This document shows, piece by piece, positions 50,447 through 62,600 of a DNA stretch of 64,000 nt (positions are counted from its first letter, which is position 1; every line of letters begins with the position of its first letter). Below the pieces are notes generated by a model, which did no database searches, was not told the origin of the DNA, and was given only the letters and a program-made list of their open reading frames with translations. Where the stretch lies: NCBI RefSeq assembly GCF_050947335.1, contig NW_027473329.1, forward strand, positions 1,178,001 to 1,242,000. Reading direction: 5' to 3'. This stretch comes from Megachile rotundata (taxonomy: Eukaryota; Arthropoda; Insecta; Hymenoptera; Megachilidae). Both the position numbers and the translations under genes were made by a program.

Positions 50447-52989
50447 GAGTGATTGTGTGATTGTGTGATTGAGTGAATGTGTGATTGTGTGATTGAGTTA
50501 TTGTGTGCTTGTGTGATTGTGTGATTGTGTGATTGTGTGATTTTGCGATTGTGTGATTGTGTGATTGTGTGATTGTGTGAGTGTGTGATTGTGTGATTGT
50601 GTGATTGTGTGCTTGTGTGATTGTGTGATTGTGTGATTGTGTGATTGTGTGATTGTGTGATTGAGTGATTGTGTGGTTGTGTGATTGTGTGAATGTGTGA
50701 TTGTGTGACCGTGATTGTGTGATTGTGTGATCGTGTGATTGTGTGATTGTGTGATTGTGTGATTGTGTGATTGTGTGATTTTGTGGTTGAGTGATTGTGT
50801 GGTTGTGTGATTGTGTGAATGTGTGATTGTGTGACCGTGATTGTGTGATTGTGTGATCGTGTGATTGTGTGATTGTGTGATTGTGTAATTGTGTGATTGT
50901 GTGATTGTGTGATTGTGTGATTGTGTGATTGTGTAATTGTGATTGTGCGATTCTGATTGTGTGATTGTGTGATTGTGTGATTGTGAATGTGTAATTGTGA
51001 GATTGTGTGATTGTGTGCTTGTGTGATTGTGTGATTGTGATTGTGTGATTGTGTGATTGTGTGATTGTGTGATAGTGTGATTGTGTGATTGTGTGATTGT
51101 GTGATTGTGTGGTTGTGTGACCGTGATTGTGTGATCGTGATTGTGTGATTGCGTGATTGCGATTGTGTGATTGTGTGACTGTGTGACTGTGTGATTGTAT
51201 GATTGTGTGATTGTGTGATTGTGTGATTGTGTGATTGTGTGATTGAGTGATTGTGTGGTTGTGTGATTGTGTGAATGTGTGATTGTGTGACCGTGATTGT
51301 GTGATTGTGTGATCGTGTGATTGTGTGATTGTGTGATTGTGTGATTGTGTGATTGTGTGATTTTGTGGTTGAGTGATTGTGTGGTTGTGTGATTGTGTGA
51401 ATGTGTGATTGTGTGACCGTGATTGTGTGATTGTGTGATCGTGTGATTGTGTGATTGTGTGATTGTGTAATTGTGTGATTGTGTGATTGTGTGATTGTGT
51501 GATTGTGTGATTGTGTAATTGTGATTGTGCGATTGTGATTGTGTGGTTGTGTGATTGTGTGATTGTGTAATTGTGTGATTGTGTGATTGAGTGATTGTGT
51601 GCTTGTATGATTGTGTGGTTGTGTGGTTGTGTGATTGTCTGATTGTGTGATTGTGTGATTGTGTGATTGTGTGATTGTGTAATTGTGATTGTGTGATTGT
51701 GATTGTGTGATTGTGTGATTGTGTGATTGTGTGATTGTGTGATTGTGTGATTGTGTGATTGTGTGATTGTGTGATTGTGTGATTGTGTGATTGTGTGATT
51801 GTGTGATTGTGTGATTGTGTGATTGTGTGATTGTGTGATTGTGTGATTGTGGGATTGTGTGATTGTGTGATTGTGACTGTGTGATTGTGTGAGTGTGTGA
51901 TTGTGTGATTGAGTGATTGTGTGCTTGTATGATTGTGTGGTTGTGTGGTTGTGTGATTGTCCGATTGTGTGAGTGTGTGATTGTGTGATTGAGTGATTGT
52001 GTGATTGTGTGATTGTGTGATTGTGTGATTGTGTGATTGTGTGATTGTGTGATTGTGTGATTGTGTGATTGTGTGATTGTGTAATTGTGAGATTGTGTGA
52101 TTGTGTGCTTGTGTGATTGTGTGATTGTGATTGTGTGATTGTGTGATTGTGTGATTGTGTGATAGTGTGATTGTGTGATTGTGTGATTGTGTGGTTGTGT
52201 GACCGTGATTGTGTGATCGTGATTGTGTGATCGTGATTGTGTGATCGTGATTGTGTGATTGCGTGATTGCGATTGTGTGATTGTGTGACTGAGTGATTGT
52301 GTGATTGTGTGATAGGGTGATTGTGTGGTTGTGTGACCGTGATTGTGTGATCGTGATTGTGTGATCGTGATTGTGTGATCGTGATTGTGTGATCGTGATT
52401 GTGTAATCGTGATTGTGTGATTGCGTGATTGTGATTGTGTGATTGTGTGACTGTGTGATTGTGTGATTGTGTGATTGTGTGATTGTGTGATTGTGTGATT
52501 GTGTGATTGTGTGATTGTGTGATTGTGTGATTGTGTGATTGTGTGATTGTGTGATTGTGTGATTGTGTGATTGTGTGATTGTGTGATTGTGTGATTGTGC
52601 GGTTGTGTGACCGTGATTGTGTGATCGTGATGGTGTGATCGTGATTGTGTGATCGTGATTGTGTGATTGCGTGATTGTGATTGTGTGATTGTGTGACTGT
52701 GTGATTGTGTGATTGTGTGATTGTGTGATTTTGTGATTGAGTGATTGTGTGGTTGTGTGATTGTGTGAATGTGTGATTGTGTGACCGTGATTGTGTGATT
52801 GTGTGATCGTGTGATTGTGTGATTGTGTGATTGTGCAATTGTGTGATTGTGTGATTGTGTGATTGTGTGATTGTGTAATTGTGATTGTGCGATTGTGATT
52901 GTGTGATTGTGTGATTGTGTGATTGTGTGATTGTGAGATTGTGTGATTGTGTGATTGTGAGCTTGTGTGATTGTGTGATTGTGTGATTG
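50447..52989 (+). repeat. Long diverged 8-bp domain (copy 1 of the 3.4-kb repeat)
   Basis: Opens GATTGAGTG...GAGTGAATG...GAGTTATTG (near 50490) and GATTTTGCG. Two GACCGTG/GATCGTG pairs near 50707 and 50832 recur near 51289 and 51414, an internal duplication of about 0.58 kb. Then GTCTGATTG near 51638, GTCCGATTG near 51960, GATAGGGTG near 52311, GATCGTGATGGTG near 52628, GTGCAATTG (52833) and GAGCTTG (52969). Confidence 0.91.
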
Positions 52990-53138
52990 TGATTGTGTGA
53001 TTGTGATTGTGTGATTGTGATTGTGTGATTGTGATTGTGTGATTGTGATTGTGTGATTGTGATTGTGTGATTGTGATTGTGTGATTGTGATTGTGTGATT
53101 GTGATTGTGTGATTGTGATTGTGTGATTGTGATTGTGT
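52990..53138 (+). repeat. Short 14-bp T array
   Basis: About ten homogeneous units between GAGCTTG and GATTGAGTG. Confidence 0.92.
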
Positions 53139-53324
53139 GATTGAGTGATTGTGTGATTGTGTGATAGAGTGAATGTGTGATTGTGTGATTGAGTTATTGT
53201 GTGCTTGTGTGATTGTGTGATTGTGTGATTGTGTGATTTTGCGATTGTGTGATTGTGTGATTGTGTGATTGTGTGAGTGTGTGATTGTGTGATTGTGTGA
53301 TTGTGTGCTTGTGTGATTGTGTGA
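53139..53324 (+). repeat. Short 8-bp domain
   Basis: GATTGAGTG, GATAGAGTGAATG (near 53163), GAGTTATTGTGTGCTTG, GATTTTGCG, GTGAGTG and GTGCTTG. Nearly the same as 57353-57537, including the GATAGAG form (GATTGAG at 50468 and 53880). Confidence 0.9.
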
Positions 53325-53856
53325 TTGTGATTGTGTGATTGTGATTGTGTGATTGTGATTGTGTGATTGTGATTGTGTGATTGTGATTGTGTGATTGTGA
53401 TTGTGTGATTGTGATTGTGTGATTGTGATTGTGTGATTGTGATTGTGTGATTGTGATTGTGTGATTGTGATTGTGTGATTGTGATTGTGTGATTGTGATT
53501 GTGTGATTGTGATTGTGTGATTGTGATTGTGTGATTGTGATTGTGTGATTGTGATTGTGTGATTGTGATTGTGTGATTGTGATTGTGTGATTGTGATTGT
53601 GTGATTGTGATTGTGTGATTGTGATTGTGTGATTGTGATTGTGTGATTGTGATTGTGTGATTGTGATTGTGTGATTGTGATTGTGTGATTGTGATTGTGT
53701 GATTGTGATTGTGTGATTGTGATTGTGTGATTGTGATTGTGTGATTGTGATTGTGTGATTGTGATTGTGTGATTGTGATTGTGTGATTGTGATTGTGTGA
53801 TTGTGATTGTGTGATTGTGATTGTGTGATTGTGATTGTGTGATTGTGATTGTGTGA
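53325..53856 (+). repeat. 14-bp T array
   Basis: About 38 homogeneous units, no C block, ending in GATTGAGTG at the start of the second 3.4-kb copy. Confidence 0.93.
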
Positions 53857-56413
53857 TTGAGTGATTGTGTGATTGTGTGATTGAGTGAATGTGTGATTGT
53901 GTGATTGAGTTATTGTGTGCTTGTGTGATTGTGTGATTGTGTGATTGTGTGATTTTGCGATTGTGTGATTGTGTGATTGTGTGATTGTGTGAGTGTGTGA
54001 TTGTGTGATTGTGTGATTGTGTGCTTGTGTGATTGTGTGATTGTGTGATTGTGTGATTGTGTGATTGTGTGATTGAGTGATTGTGTGGTTGTGTGATTGT
54101 GTGAATGTGTGATTGTGTGACCGTGATTGTGTGATTGTGTGATCGTGTGATTGTGTGATTGTGTGATTGTGTGATTGTGTGATTGTGTGATTTTGTGGTT
54201 GAGTGATTGTGTGGTTGTGTGATTGTGTGAATGTGTGATTGTGTGACCGTGATTGTGTGATTGTGTGATCGTGTGATTGTGTGATTGTGTGATTGTGTAA
54301 TTGTGTGATTGTGTGATTGTGTGATTGTGTGATTGTGTGATTGTGTAATTGTGATTGTGCGATTCTGATTGTGTGATTGTGTGATTGTGTGATTGTGAAT
54401 GTGTAATTGTGAGATTGTGTGATTGTGTGCTTGTGTGATTGTGTGATTGTGATTGTGTGATTGTGTGATTGTGTGATTGTGTGATAGTGTGATTGTGTGA
54501 TTGTGTGATTGTGTGATTGTGTGGTTGTGTGACCGTGATTGTGTGATCGTGATTGTGTGATTGCGTGATTGCGATTGTGTGATTGTGTGACTGTGTGACT
54601 GTGTGATTGTATGATTGTGTGATTGTGTGATTGTGTGATTGTGTGATTGTGTGATTGAGTGATTGTGTGGTTGTGTGATTGTGTGAATGTGTGATTGTGT
54701 GACCGTGATTGTGTGATTGTGTGATCGTGTGATTGTGTGATTGTGTGATTGTGTGATTGTGTGATTGTGTGATTTTGTGGTTGAGTGATTGTGTGGTTGT
54801 GTGATTGTGTGAATGTGTGATTGTGTGACCGTGATTGTGTGATTGTGTGATCGTGTGATTGTGTGATTGTGTGATTGTGTAATTGTGTGATTGTGTGATT
54901 GTGTGATTGTGTGATTGTGTGATTGTGTAATTGTGATTGTGCGATTGTGATTGTGTGGTTGTGTGATTGTGTGATTGTGTAATTGTGTGATTGTGTGATT
55001 GAGTGATTGTGTGCTTGTATGATTGTGTGGTTGTGTGGTTGTGTGATTGTCTGATTGTGTGATTGTGTGATTGTGTGATTGTGTGATTGTGTAATTGTGA
55101 TTGTGTGATTGTGATTGTGTGATTGTGTGATTGTGTGATTGTGTGATTGTGTGATTGTGTGATTGTGTGATTGTGTGATTGTGTGATTGTGTGATTGTGT
55201 GATTGTGTGATTGTGTGATTGTGTGATTGTGTGATTGTGTGATTGTGTGATTGTGTGATTGTGTGATTGTGTGATTGTGGGATTGTGTGATTGTGTGATT
55301 GTGACTGTGTGATTGTGTGAGTGTGTGATTGTGTGATTGAGTGATTGTGTGCTTGTATGATTGTGTGGTTGTGTGGTTGTGTGATTGTCCGATTGTGTGA
55401 GTGTGTGATTGTGTGATTGAGTGATTGTGTGATTGTGTGATTGTGTGATTGTGTGATTGTGTGATTGTGTGATTGTGTGATTGTGTGATTGTGTGATTGT
55501 GTGATTGTGTAATTGTGAGATTGTGTGATTGTGTGCTTGTGTGATTGTGTGATTGTGATTGTGTGATTGTGTGATTGTGTGATTGTGTGATAGTGTGATT
55601 GTGTGATTGTGTGATTGTGTGGTTGTGTGACCGTGATTGTGTGATCGTGATTGTGTGATCGTGATTGTGTGATCGTGATTGTGTGATTGCGTGATTGCGA
55701 TTGTGTGATTGTGTGACTGAGTGATTGTGTGATTGTGTGATAGGGTGATTGTGTGGTTGTGTGACCGTGATTGTGTGATCGTGATTGTGTGATCGTGATT
55801 GTGTGATCGTGATTGTGTGATCGTGATTGTGTAATCGTGATTGTGTGATTGCGTGATTGTGATTGTGTGATTGTGTGACTGTGTGATTGTGTGATTGTGT
55901 GATTGTGTGATTGTGTGATTGTGTGATTGTGTGATTGTGTGATTGTGTGATTGTGTGATTGTGTGATTGTGTGATTGTGTGATTGTGTGATTGTGTGATT
56001 GTGTGATTGTGTGATTGTGTGATTGTGCGGTTGTGTGACCGTGATTGTGTGATCGTGATGGTGTGATCGTGATTGTGTGATCGTGATTGTGTGATTGCGT
56101 GATTGTGATTGTGTGATTGTGTGACTGTGTGATTGTGTGATTGTGTGATTGTGTGATTTTGTGATTGAGTGATTGTGTGGTTGTGTGATTGTGTGAATGT
56201 GTGATTGTGTGACCGTGATTGTGTGATTGTGTGATCGTGTGATTGTGTGATTGTGTGATTGTGCAATTGTGTGATTGTGTGATTGTGTGATTGTGTGATT
56301 GTGTAATTGTGATTGTGCGATTGTGATTGTGTGATTGTGTGATTGTGTGATTGTGTGATTGTGAGATTGTGTGATTGTGTGATTGTGAGCTTGTGTGATT
56401 GTGTGATTGTGTG
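53857..56413 (+). repeat. Long diverged 8-bp domain (copy 2 of the 3.4-kb repeat)
   Basis: Marker order identical to 50447-52989. The offset is 3412 bp at GAGTGAATG, 3428 bp at GTCCGATTG and GATAGGGTG, and 3418 bp at GAGCTTG (56387). The copies therefore differ by a few gained or lost units rather than by rearrangement. Confidence 0.91.
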
Positions 56414-57352
56414 ATTGTGATTGTGTGATTGTGATTGTGTGATTGTGATTGTGTGATTGTGATTGTGTGATTGTGATTGTGTGATTGTGATTGTGTGATT
56501 GTGATTGTGTGATTGTGATTGTGTGATTGTGATTGTGTGATTGTGATTGTGTGATTGTGATTGTGTGATTGTGATTGTGTGATTGTGATTGTGTGATTGT
56601 GATTGTGTGATTGTGATTGTGTGATTGTGATTGTGTGATTGTGATTGTGTGATTGTGATTGTGTGATTGTGATTGTGTGATTGTGATTGTGTGATAGTGA
56701 TTGTGTGATTGTGATTGTGTGATTGTGATTGTGTGATTGTGATTGTGTGATTGTGATTGTGTGATTGTGATTGTGTGATTGTGATTGTGTGATTGTGATT
56801 GTGTGATTGTGATTGTGTGATTGTGATTGTGTGATTGTGATTGTGTGATTGTGATTGTGTGATTGTGATTGTGTGATTGTGATTGTGTGATTGTGATTGT
56901 GTGATTGTGATTGTGTGATTGTGATTGTGTGATTGTGATTGTGTGATTGTGATTGTGTGATTGTGATTGTGTGATTGTGATTGTGCGATTGTGATTGTGC
57001 GATTGTGATTGTGCGATTGTGATTGTGCGATTGTGATTGTGCGATTGTGATTGTGCGATTGTGATTGTGCGATTTTGATTGTGCGATTGTGATTGTGCGA
57101 TTGTGATTGTGCGATTGTGATTGTGCGATTGTGATTGTGCGATTGTGATTGTGCGATTGTGATTGTGCGATTGTGATTGTGCGATTGTGATTGTGCGATT
57201 GTGATTGTGCGATTGTGATTGTGCGATTGAGATTGTGCGATTGTGATTGTGTGATTGTGATTGTGTGATTGTGATTGTGTGATTGTGATTGTGTGATTGT
57301 GATTGTGTGATTGTGATTGTGTGATTGTGATTGTGTGATTGTGATTGTGTGA
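56414..57352 (+). repeat. 14-bp array: T block, C block, then T units again
   Basis: T block to about 56984 with one GATAGTG unit near 56693. C block at about 56985-57242 contains one GATTTTG unit near 57071. After GATTGAGATTG (57226) and one more C unit, about eight T units follow (to 57352), an order seen otherwise only at 1-312. Confidence 0.94.
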
Positions 57353-57537
57353 TTGAGTGATTGTGTGATTGTGTGATAGAGTGAATGTGTGATTGTGTGA
57401 TTGAGTTATTGTGTGCTTGTGTGATTGTGTGATTGTGTGATTGTGTGATTTTGCGATTGTGTGATTGTGTGATTGTGTGATTGTGTGAGTGTGTGATTGT
57501 GTGATTGTGTGATTGTGTGCTTGTGTGATTGTGTGAT
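57353..57537 (+). repeat. Short 8-bp domain
   Basis: Near-copy of 53139-53324 (GATAGAGTGAATG near 57374, GAGTTATTGTGTGCTTG near 57403, GATTTTGCG, GTGAGTG, GTGCTTG). Confidence 0.9.
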
Positions 57538-58465
57538 TGTGATTGTGTGATTGTGATTGTGTGATTGTGATTGTGTGATTGTGATTGTGTGATTGTGATT
57601 GTGTGATTGTGATTGTGTGATTGTGATTGTGTGATTGTGATTGTGTGATTGTGATTGTGTGATTGTGATTGTGTGATTGTGATTGTGTGATTGTGATTGT
57701 GTGATTGTGATTGTGTGATTGTGATTGTGTGATTGTGATTGTGTGATTGTGATTGTGTGATTGTGATTGTGTGATTGTGATTGTGTGATTGTGATTGTGT
57801 GATTGTGATTGTGTGATTGTGATTGTGTGATTGTGATTGTGTGATTGTGATTGTGTGATTGTGATTGTGTGATTGTGATTGTGTGATTGTGATTGTGTGA
57901 TTGTGATTGTGTGATTGTGATTGTGTGATTGTGATTGTGTGATTGTGATTGTGTGATTGTGATTGTGTGATTGTGATTGTGTGATTGTGATTGTGTGATT
58001 GTGATTGTGTGATTGTGATTGTGTGATTGTGATTGTGTGATTGTGATTGTGTGATTGTGATTGTGTGATTGTGATTGTGTGATTGTGATTGTGTGATTGT
58101 GATTGTGTGATTGTGATTGTGTGATTGTGATTGTGTGATTGTGATTGTGTGATTGTGATTGTGTGATTGTGATTGTGTGATTGTGATTGTGTGATTGTGA
58201 TTGTGATTGTGTGATTGTGATTGTGTGATTGTGATTGTGTGATTGTGATTGTGTGATTGTGATTGTGTGATTGTGATTGTGCGATTGTGATTGTGCGATT
58301 GTGATTGTGCGATTGTGATTGTGCGATTGTGATTGTGCGATTGTGATTGTGCGATTGTGATTGTGCGATTGTGATTGTGCGATTGTGATTGTGCGATTGT
58401 GATTGTGCGATTGTGATTGTGCGATTGTGATTGTGCGATTGTGATTGTGCGATTGTGATTGTGCG
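57538..58465 (+). repeat. 14-bp array: T block then C block
   Basis: About 53 T units with an ABB slip near 58195-58210. C block at about 58281-58465, about 13 units, then GATTCAGATTG, the fourth CAG-class junction. Confidence 0.95.
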
Positions 58466-59137
58466 ATTGTGATTGTGTGATTCAGATTGTGTGATTGTGA
58501 TTGTGTGATTGTGTGATTGTGTGATTGTGTGATTGTGTGATTGTGTGATTGTGTAATTGTGATTGTGTGATTGTGTAATTGTGATTGTGTGATTGTGTGA
58601 TTGCGTGATTGTGTGATTGTGTGATTGTGTGATTGTGTGATTGTGTGAGTGTGTGATTGTGTGATTGTGTGATTGAGTGATTGTGTGATCGTGATTGTGT
58701 GATCGTGATTGTGTGATCGTGATTGTGTGATTGCGTGATTGCGATTGTGTGATTGTGTGACTGTGTGATTGTGTGATTGTGTGATTGTGTGATTGTGTGA
58801 TTGTGTGATTGTGTGATTGTGTGATTGTGTGATTGTGTGATTGTGTGATTGTGTGATTGTGTGATTGTGTGAATGTGTGATTGTGTGATTGTATGATTGA
58901 GTGATTGTGTGATTGTGTGATTGTGTGATTGTGTGATTGTGTGATTGTGTGATTGTGTGATTGTGTGATTGTGTGATTGTGTGATTGTGTGATTGTGTGA
59001 TTGTGTGGTTGTGTGACCGTGATTGTGTGATCGTGATTGTGTGATCGTGATTGTGTGATTGCGTGATTGCGATTGTGTGATTGTGTGACTGTGTGATTGT
59101 GTGATTGTGTGATTGTGTGCTTGTGTGATTGTGTGAT
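58466..59137 (+). repeat. Diverged 8-bp domain (first copy of the 2.7-kb repeat begins)
   Basis: GATTCAGATTG (near 58480), GTAATTG twice, GATTGCGTG, GTGAGTG, GATTGAGTGATTG then GATCGTG run (58687), GATTGCGTGATTGCG, GTGACTG, GTGAATG, GTATGATTGAG near 58892, GACCGTG near 59016 and GTGCTTG near 59119. Confidence 0.9.
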
Positions 59138-59236
59138 TGTGATTGTGTGATTGTGATTGTGTGATTGTGATTGTGTGATTGTGATTGTGTGATTGTGATT
59201 GTGTGATTGTGATTGTGTGATTGTGATTGTGTGATT
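59138..59236 (+). repeat. Short 14-bp T array
   Basis: About seven homogeneous units; counterpart at 61806-61908. Confidence 0.92.
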
Positions 59237-59935
59237 GTGTGATTGTGTGATTGTGTGATTGTGTGATAGTGTGATTGTGTGATTGTGTGATTGTGTGGTT
59301 GTGTGACCGTGATTGTGTGATCGTGATTGTGTGATCGTGATTGTGTGATTGCGTGATTGCGATTGTGTGATTGTGTGACTGTGTGATTGTGTGATTGTGT
59401 GATTGTGTGATTGTGTGATTGTGTGATTGTGTGATTGTGTGATTGTGTGATTGTGTGATTGTGTGCTTGTGTGGTTGTGTGCTTGTGTGATTGTGTGATT
59501 GTGATTGTGTGATTGTGTGATTGTGTGATTGTGTGGTTGTGTGACCGTGATTGTGTGATCGTGATTGTGTGATCGTGATTGTGTGATCGTGATTGTGTGA
59601 TTGCGTGATTGCGATTGTGTGATTGTGTGACAGTGTGATTGTGTGATTGTGTGATTGTGTGCTTGTGTGATTGTGTGATTGTGTGATTGTGTGATTGTGT
59701 GATTGTGTGATTGTGTGATTGTGTGATTGAGTGATTGTGTGATTGTGTGATTGTGTGATTGTGTGATTGTATGATTGTGTGATTGTGTGATTGTGTGATT
59801 GTGTGATTGTGTGATTGTGTGATTGTGTGATTGTGTGATTGTGTGATTGTGTGATTGTGTGATTGTGTGATTGTGTGATTGTGTGATTGTGTGATTGAGT
59901 GATTGTGTGCTTGTGTGATTGTGTGATTGTGTGAT
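59237..59935 (+). repeat. Diverged 8-bp domain
   Basis: GATAGTG, GACCGTG, GATTGCGTGATTGCG, GTGCTTG/GTGGTTG/GTGCTTG triplet near 59463-59485, second GACCGTG series with GACAGTG (59629) where others have GACTGTG, GTATGATTG near 59768 and GATTGAGTG...GTGCTTG near 59905. Counterparts at 61909 and 41409. Confidence 0.9.
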
Positions 59936-60076
59936 TGTGATTGTGTGATTGTGATTGTGTGATTGTGATTGTGTGATTGTGATTGTGTGATTGTGATTGT
60001 GTGATTGTGATTGTGTGATTGTGATTGTGTGATTGTGATTGTGTGATTGTGATTGTGTGATTGTGATTGTGATTGT
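59936..60076 (+). repeat. Short 14-bp T array ending in ABB
   Basis: About ten units with a doubled B word at the 3' border, as at 42268 and 62740. Confidence 0.92.
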
Positions 60077-61805
60077 GTGATTGTGTGATTGTGTGATTGT
60101 GTGATTGTGTGATTGTGTGATTGTGTGATTGTGTGATTGTGTGATTGTGTGATTGTGTGCTTGTGTGATTGTGTGATTGTGTGATTGTGTGATTGTGTGA
60201 TTGTGTGATTGTGTGATTGTGTGATTGTGTGATTGTGTGATTGTGTGATTGTGTGATTGTGTGATTGTGTGATTGTGTGATTGTGTGATTGTGTGATTGT
60301 GTGATTGTGCGGTTGTGTGACCGTGATTGTGTGATTGTGATTGTGTGATTGTGTGATTGTGTGATTGTGTGATTGTGTGATTGTGTGATTGAGTGATTGT
60401 GTGACTGTGTGACTGTGTGACTGTGTGATTGAGGAACTGTGTGATTGTGTGACCATGATTGTGTGACCGTGATTGTGTGACCGATTGTGTGACCGTGATA
60501 GTGTGACCGTGAATGTGTGAATGCGTGATTGTGATTGCGTGATTGTGATTCCGTGATTGTGTGATTGTGTGATTGTGTGATTGTGTAATTGTGTGATTGT
60601 GTGATTGTGTGATTGTGTGATTGTGTGATTGTGTGATTGTGTAATTGTGATTGTGCGATTGTGATTGTGTGATTGAGTGATTGTGTGATTGTGTGATTGT
60701 GTGATTGTGTGATTGTGTGATTGTGTGATTGTGTGATTGTGTGATTGTGTGATTGTGGGATTGTGTGATTGTGTGATTGTGTGATTGTGTGATTGTGTGA
60801 TTGTGTAATTGTGTGATTGTGTGATTGTGTGATTGTGTGATTGTGTGATTGTGTGATTGTGTGATTGTGTAATTGTGATTGTGCGATTGTGATTGTGTGA
60901 TTGTGTGATTGTGTGATTGTGTGATTGTGTGATTGTGTGATTGTGTGATTGTGTGATTGTGTAATTGTGATTGTGTGATTGTGTAATTGTGATTGTGTGA
61001 TTGTGTGATTGCGTGATTGTGTGATTGTGTGATTGTGTGATTGTGTGATTGTGTGAGTGTGTGATTGTGTGATTGTGTGATTGAGTGATTGTGTGATCGT
61101 GATTGTGTGATCGTGATTGTGTGATCGTGATTGTGTGATTGCGTGATTGCGATTGTGTGATTGTGTGACTGTGTGATTGTGTGATTGTGTGATTGTGTGA
61201 TTGTGTGATTGTGTGATTGTGTGATTGTGTGATTGTGTGATTGTGTGATTGTGTGATTGTGTGATTGTGTGATTGTGTGATTGTGTGAATGTGTGATTGT
61301 GTGATTGTATGATTGAGTGATTGTGTGATTGTGTGATTGTGTGATTGTGTGATTGTGTGATTGTGTGATTGTGTGATTGTGTGATTGTGTGATTGTGTGA
61401 TTGTGTGATTGTGTGATTGTGTGGTTGTGTGACCGTGATTGTGTGATCGTGATTGTGTGATCGTGATTGTGTGATTGCGTGATTGCGATTGTGTGATTGT
61501 GTGACTGTGTGATTGTGTGATTGTGTGATTGTGTGATTGTGTGATTGTGTGATTGTGTGATTGTGTGATTGTGTGATTGTGTGATTGTGTGCTTGTGTGG
61601 TTGTGTGCTTGTGTGATTGTGTGATTGTGATTGTGTGATTGTGTGATTGTGTGATTGTGTGGTTGTGTGACCGTGATTGTGTGATCGTGATTGTGTGATC
61701 GTGATTGTGTGATCGTGATTGTGTGATTGCGTGATTGCGATTGTGTGATTGTGTGACTGTGTGATTGTGTGATTGTGTGATTGTGTGCTTGTGTGATTGT
61801 GTGAT
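60077..61805 (+). repeat. Diverged 8-bp domain containing the most degenerate segment (copy 1)
   Basis: Clean TGTGATTG, GCGGTTG and GACCGTG near 60308-60323, then at about 60395-60555 a strongly diverged stretch: three GACTGTG, GAGGAACTG, GACCATG, several GACCGTG, GACCGATTG, GTGAATGCG and GATTCCGTG. Later come GTAATTG/GCGATTG words, GTGGGATTG near 60755 and the opening of the second 2.7-kb copy (GATTGAGTGATTG then GATCGTG near 61097). Confidence 0.9.
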
Positions 61806-61908
61806 TGTGATTGTGTGATTGTGATTGTGTGATTGTGATTGTGTGATTGTGATTGTGTGATTGTGATTGTGTGATTGTGATTGTGTGATTGTGATTGTGT
61901 GATTGTGT
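61806..61908 (+). repeat. Short 14-bp T array
   Basis: About seven units, counterpart of 59138-59236. The offset is about 2.67 kb here because the preceding domain contains one extra GTGCTTG/GTGGTTG series. Confidence 0.92.
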
Positions 61909-62600
61909 GATTGTGTGATTGTGTGATTGTGTGATAGTGTGATTGTGTGATTGTGTGATTGTGTGGTTGTGTGACCGTGATTGTGTGATCGTGATTGTGT
62001 GATCGTGATTGTGTGATTGCGTGATTGCGATTGTGTGATTGTGTGACTGTGTGATTGTGTGATTGTGTGATTGTGTGATTGTGTGATTGTGTGATTGTGT
62101 GATTGTGTGATTGTGTGATTGTGTGATTGTGTGCTTGTGTGGTTGTGTGCTTGTGTGATTGTGTGATTGTGATTGTGTGATTGTGTGATTGTGTGATTGT
62201 GTGGTTGTGTGACCGTGATTGTGTGATCGTGATTGTGTGATCGTGATTGTGTGATCGTGATTGTGTGATTGCGTGATTGCGATTGTGTGATTGTGTGACT
62301 GTGTGATTGTGTGATTGTGTGATTGTGTGCTTGTGTGATTGTGTGATTGTGTGATTGTGTGATTGTGTGATTGTGTGATTGTGTGATTGTGTGATTGAGT
62401 GATTGTGTGATTGTGTGATTGTGTGATTGTGTGATTGTATGATTGTGTGATTGTGTGATTGTGTGATTGTGTGATTGTGTGATTGTGTGATTGTGTGATT
62501 GTGTGATTGTGTGATTGTGTGATTGTGTGATTGTGTGATTGTGTGATTGTGTGATTGTGTGATTGAGTGATTGTGTGCTTGTGTGATTGTGTGATTGTGT
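61909..62600 (+). repeat. Diverged 8-bp domain
   Basis: Same series as 59237-59935 (GATAGTG, GACCGTG, GTGCTTG/GTGGTTG/GTGCTTG, second GACCGTG series, GTATGATTG near 62437, GATTGAGTG...GTGCTTG), but with the usual GACTGTG in place of GACAGTG. Confidence 0.9.

Noticed and set aside
29208..52838. Minus-strand frame of 7876 codons
   Set aside because: Overlapped on the same strand by four other long frames (34765-35853, 40850-46675, 46672-49476, 50498-56266) in other phases. Overlapping same-strand frames of identical composition are the signature of a stop-free repeat, not of genes.
680..60320. TGTGGTT words as RUNX sites and TGATTG words as homeodomain/PBX half-sites
   Set aside because: These arise automatically from the repeat unit and its single-base variants; nothing about their placement suggests selection for binding.
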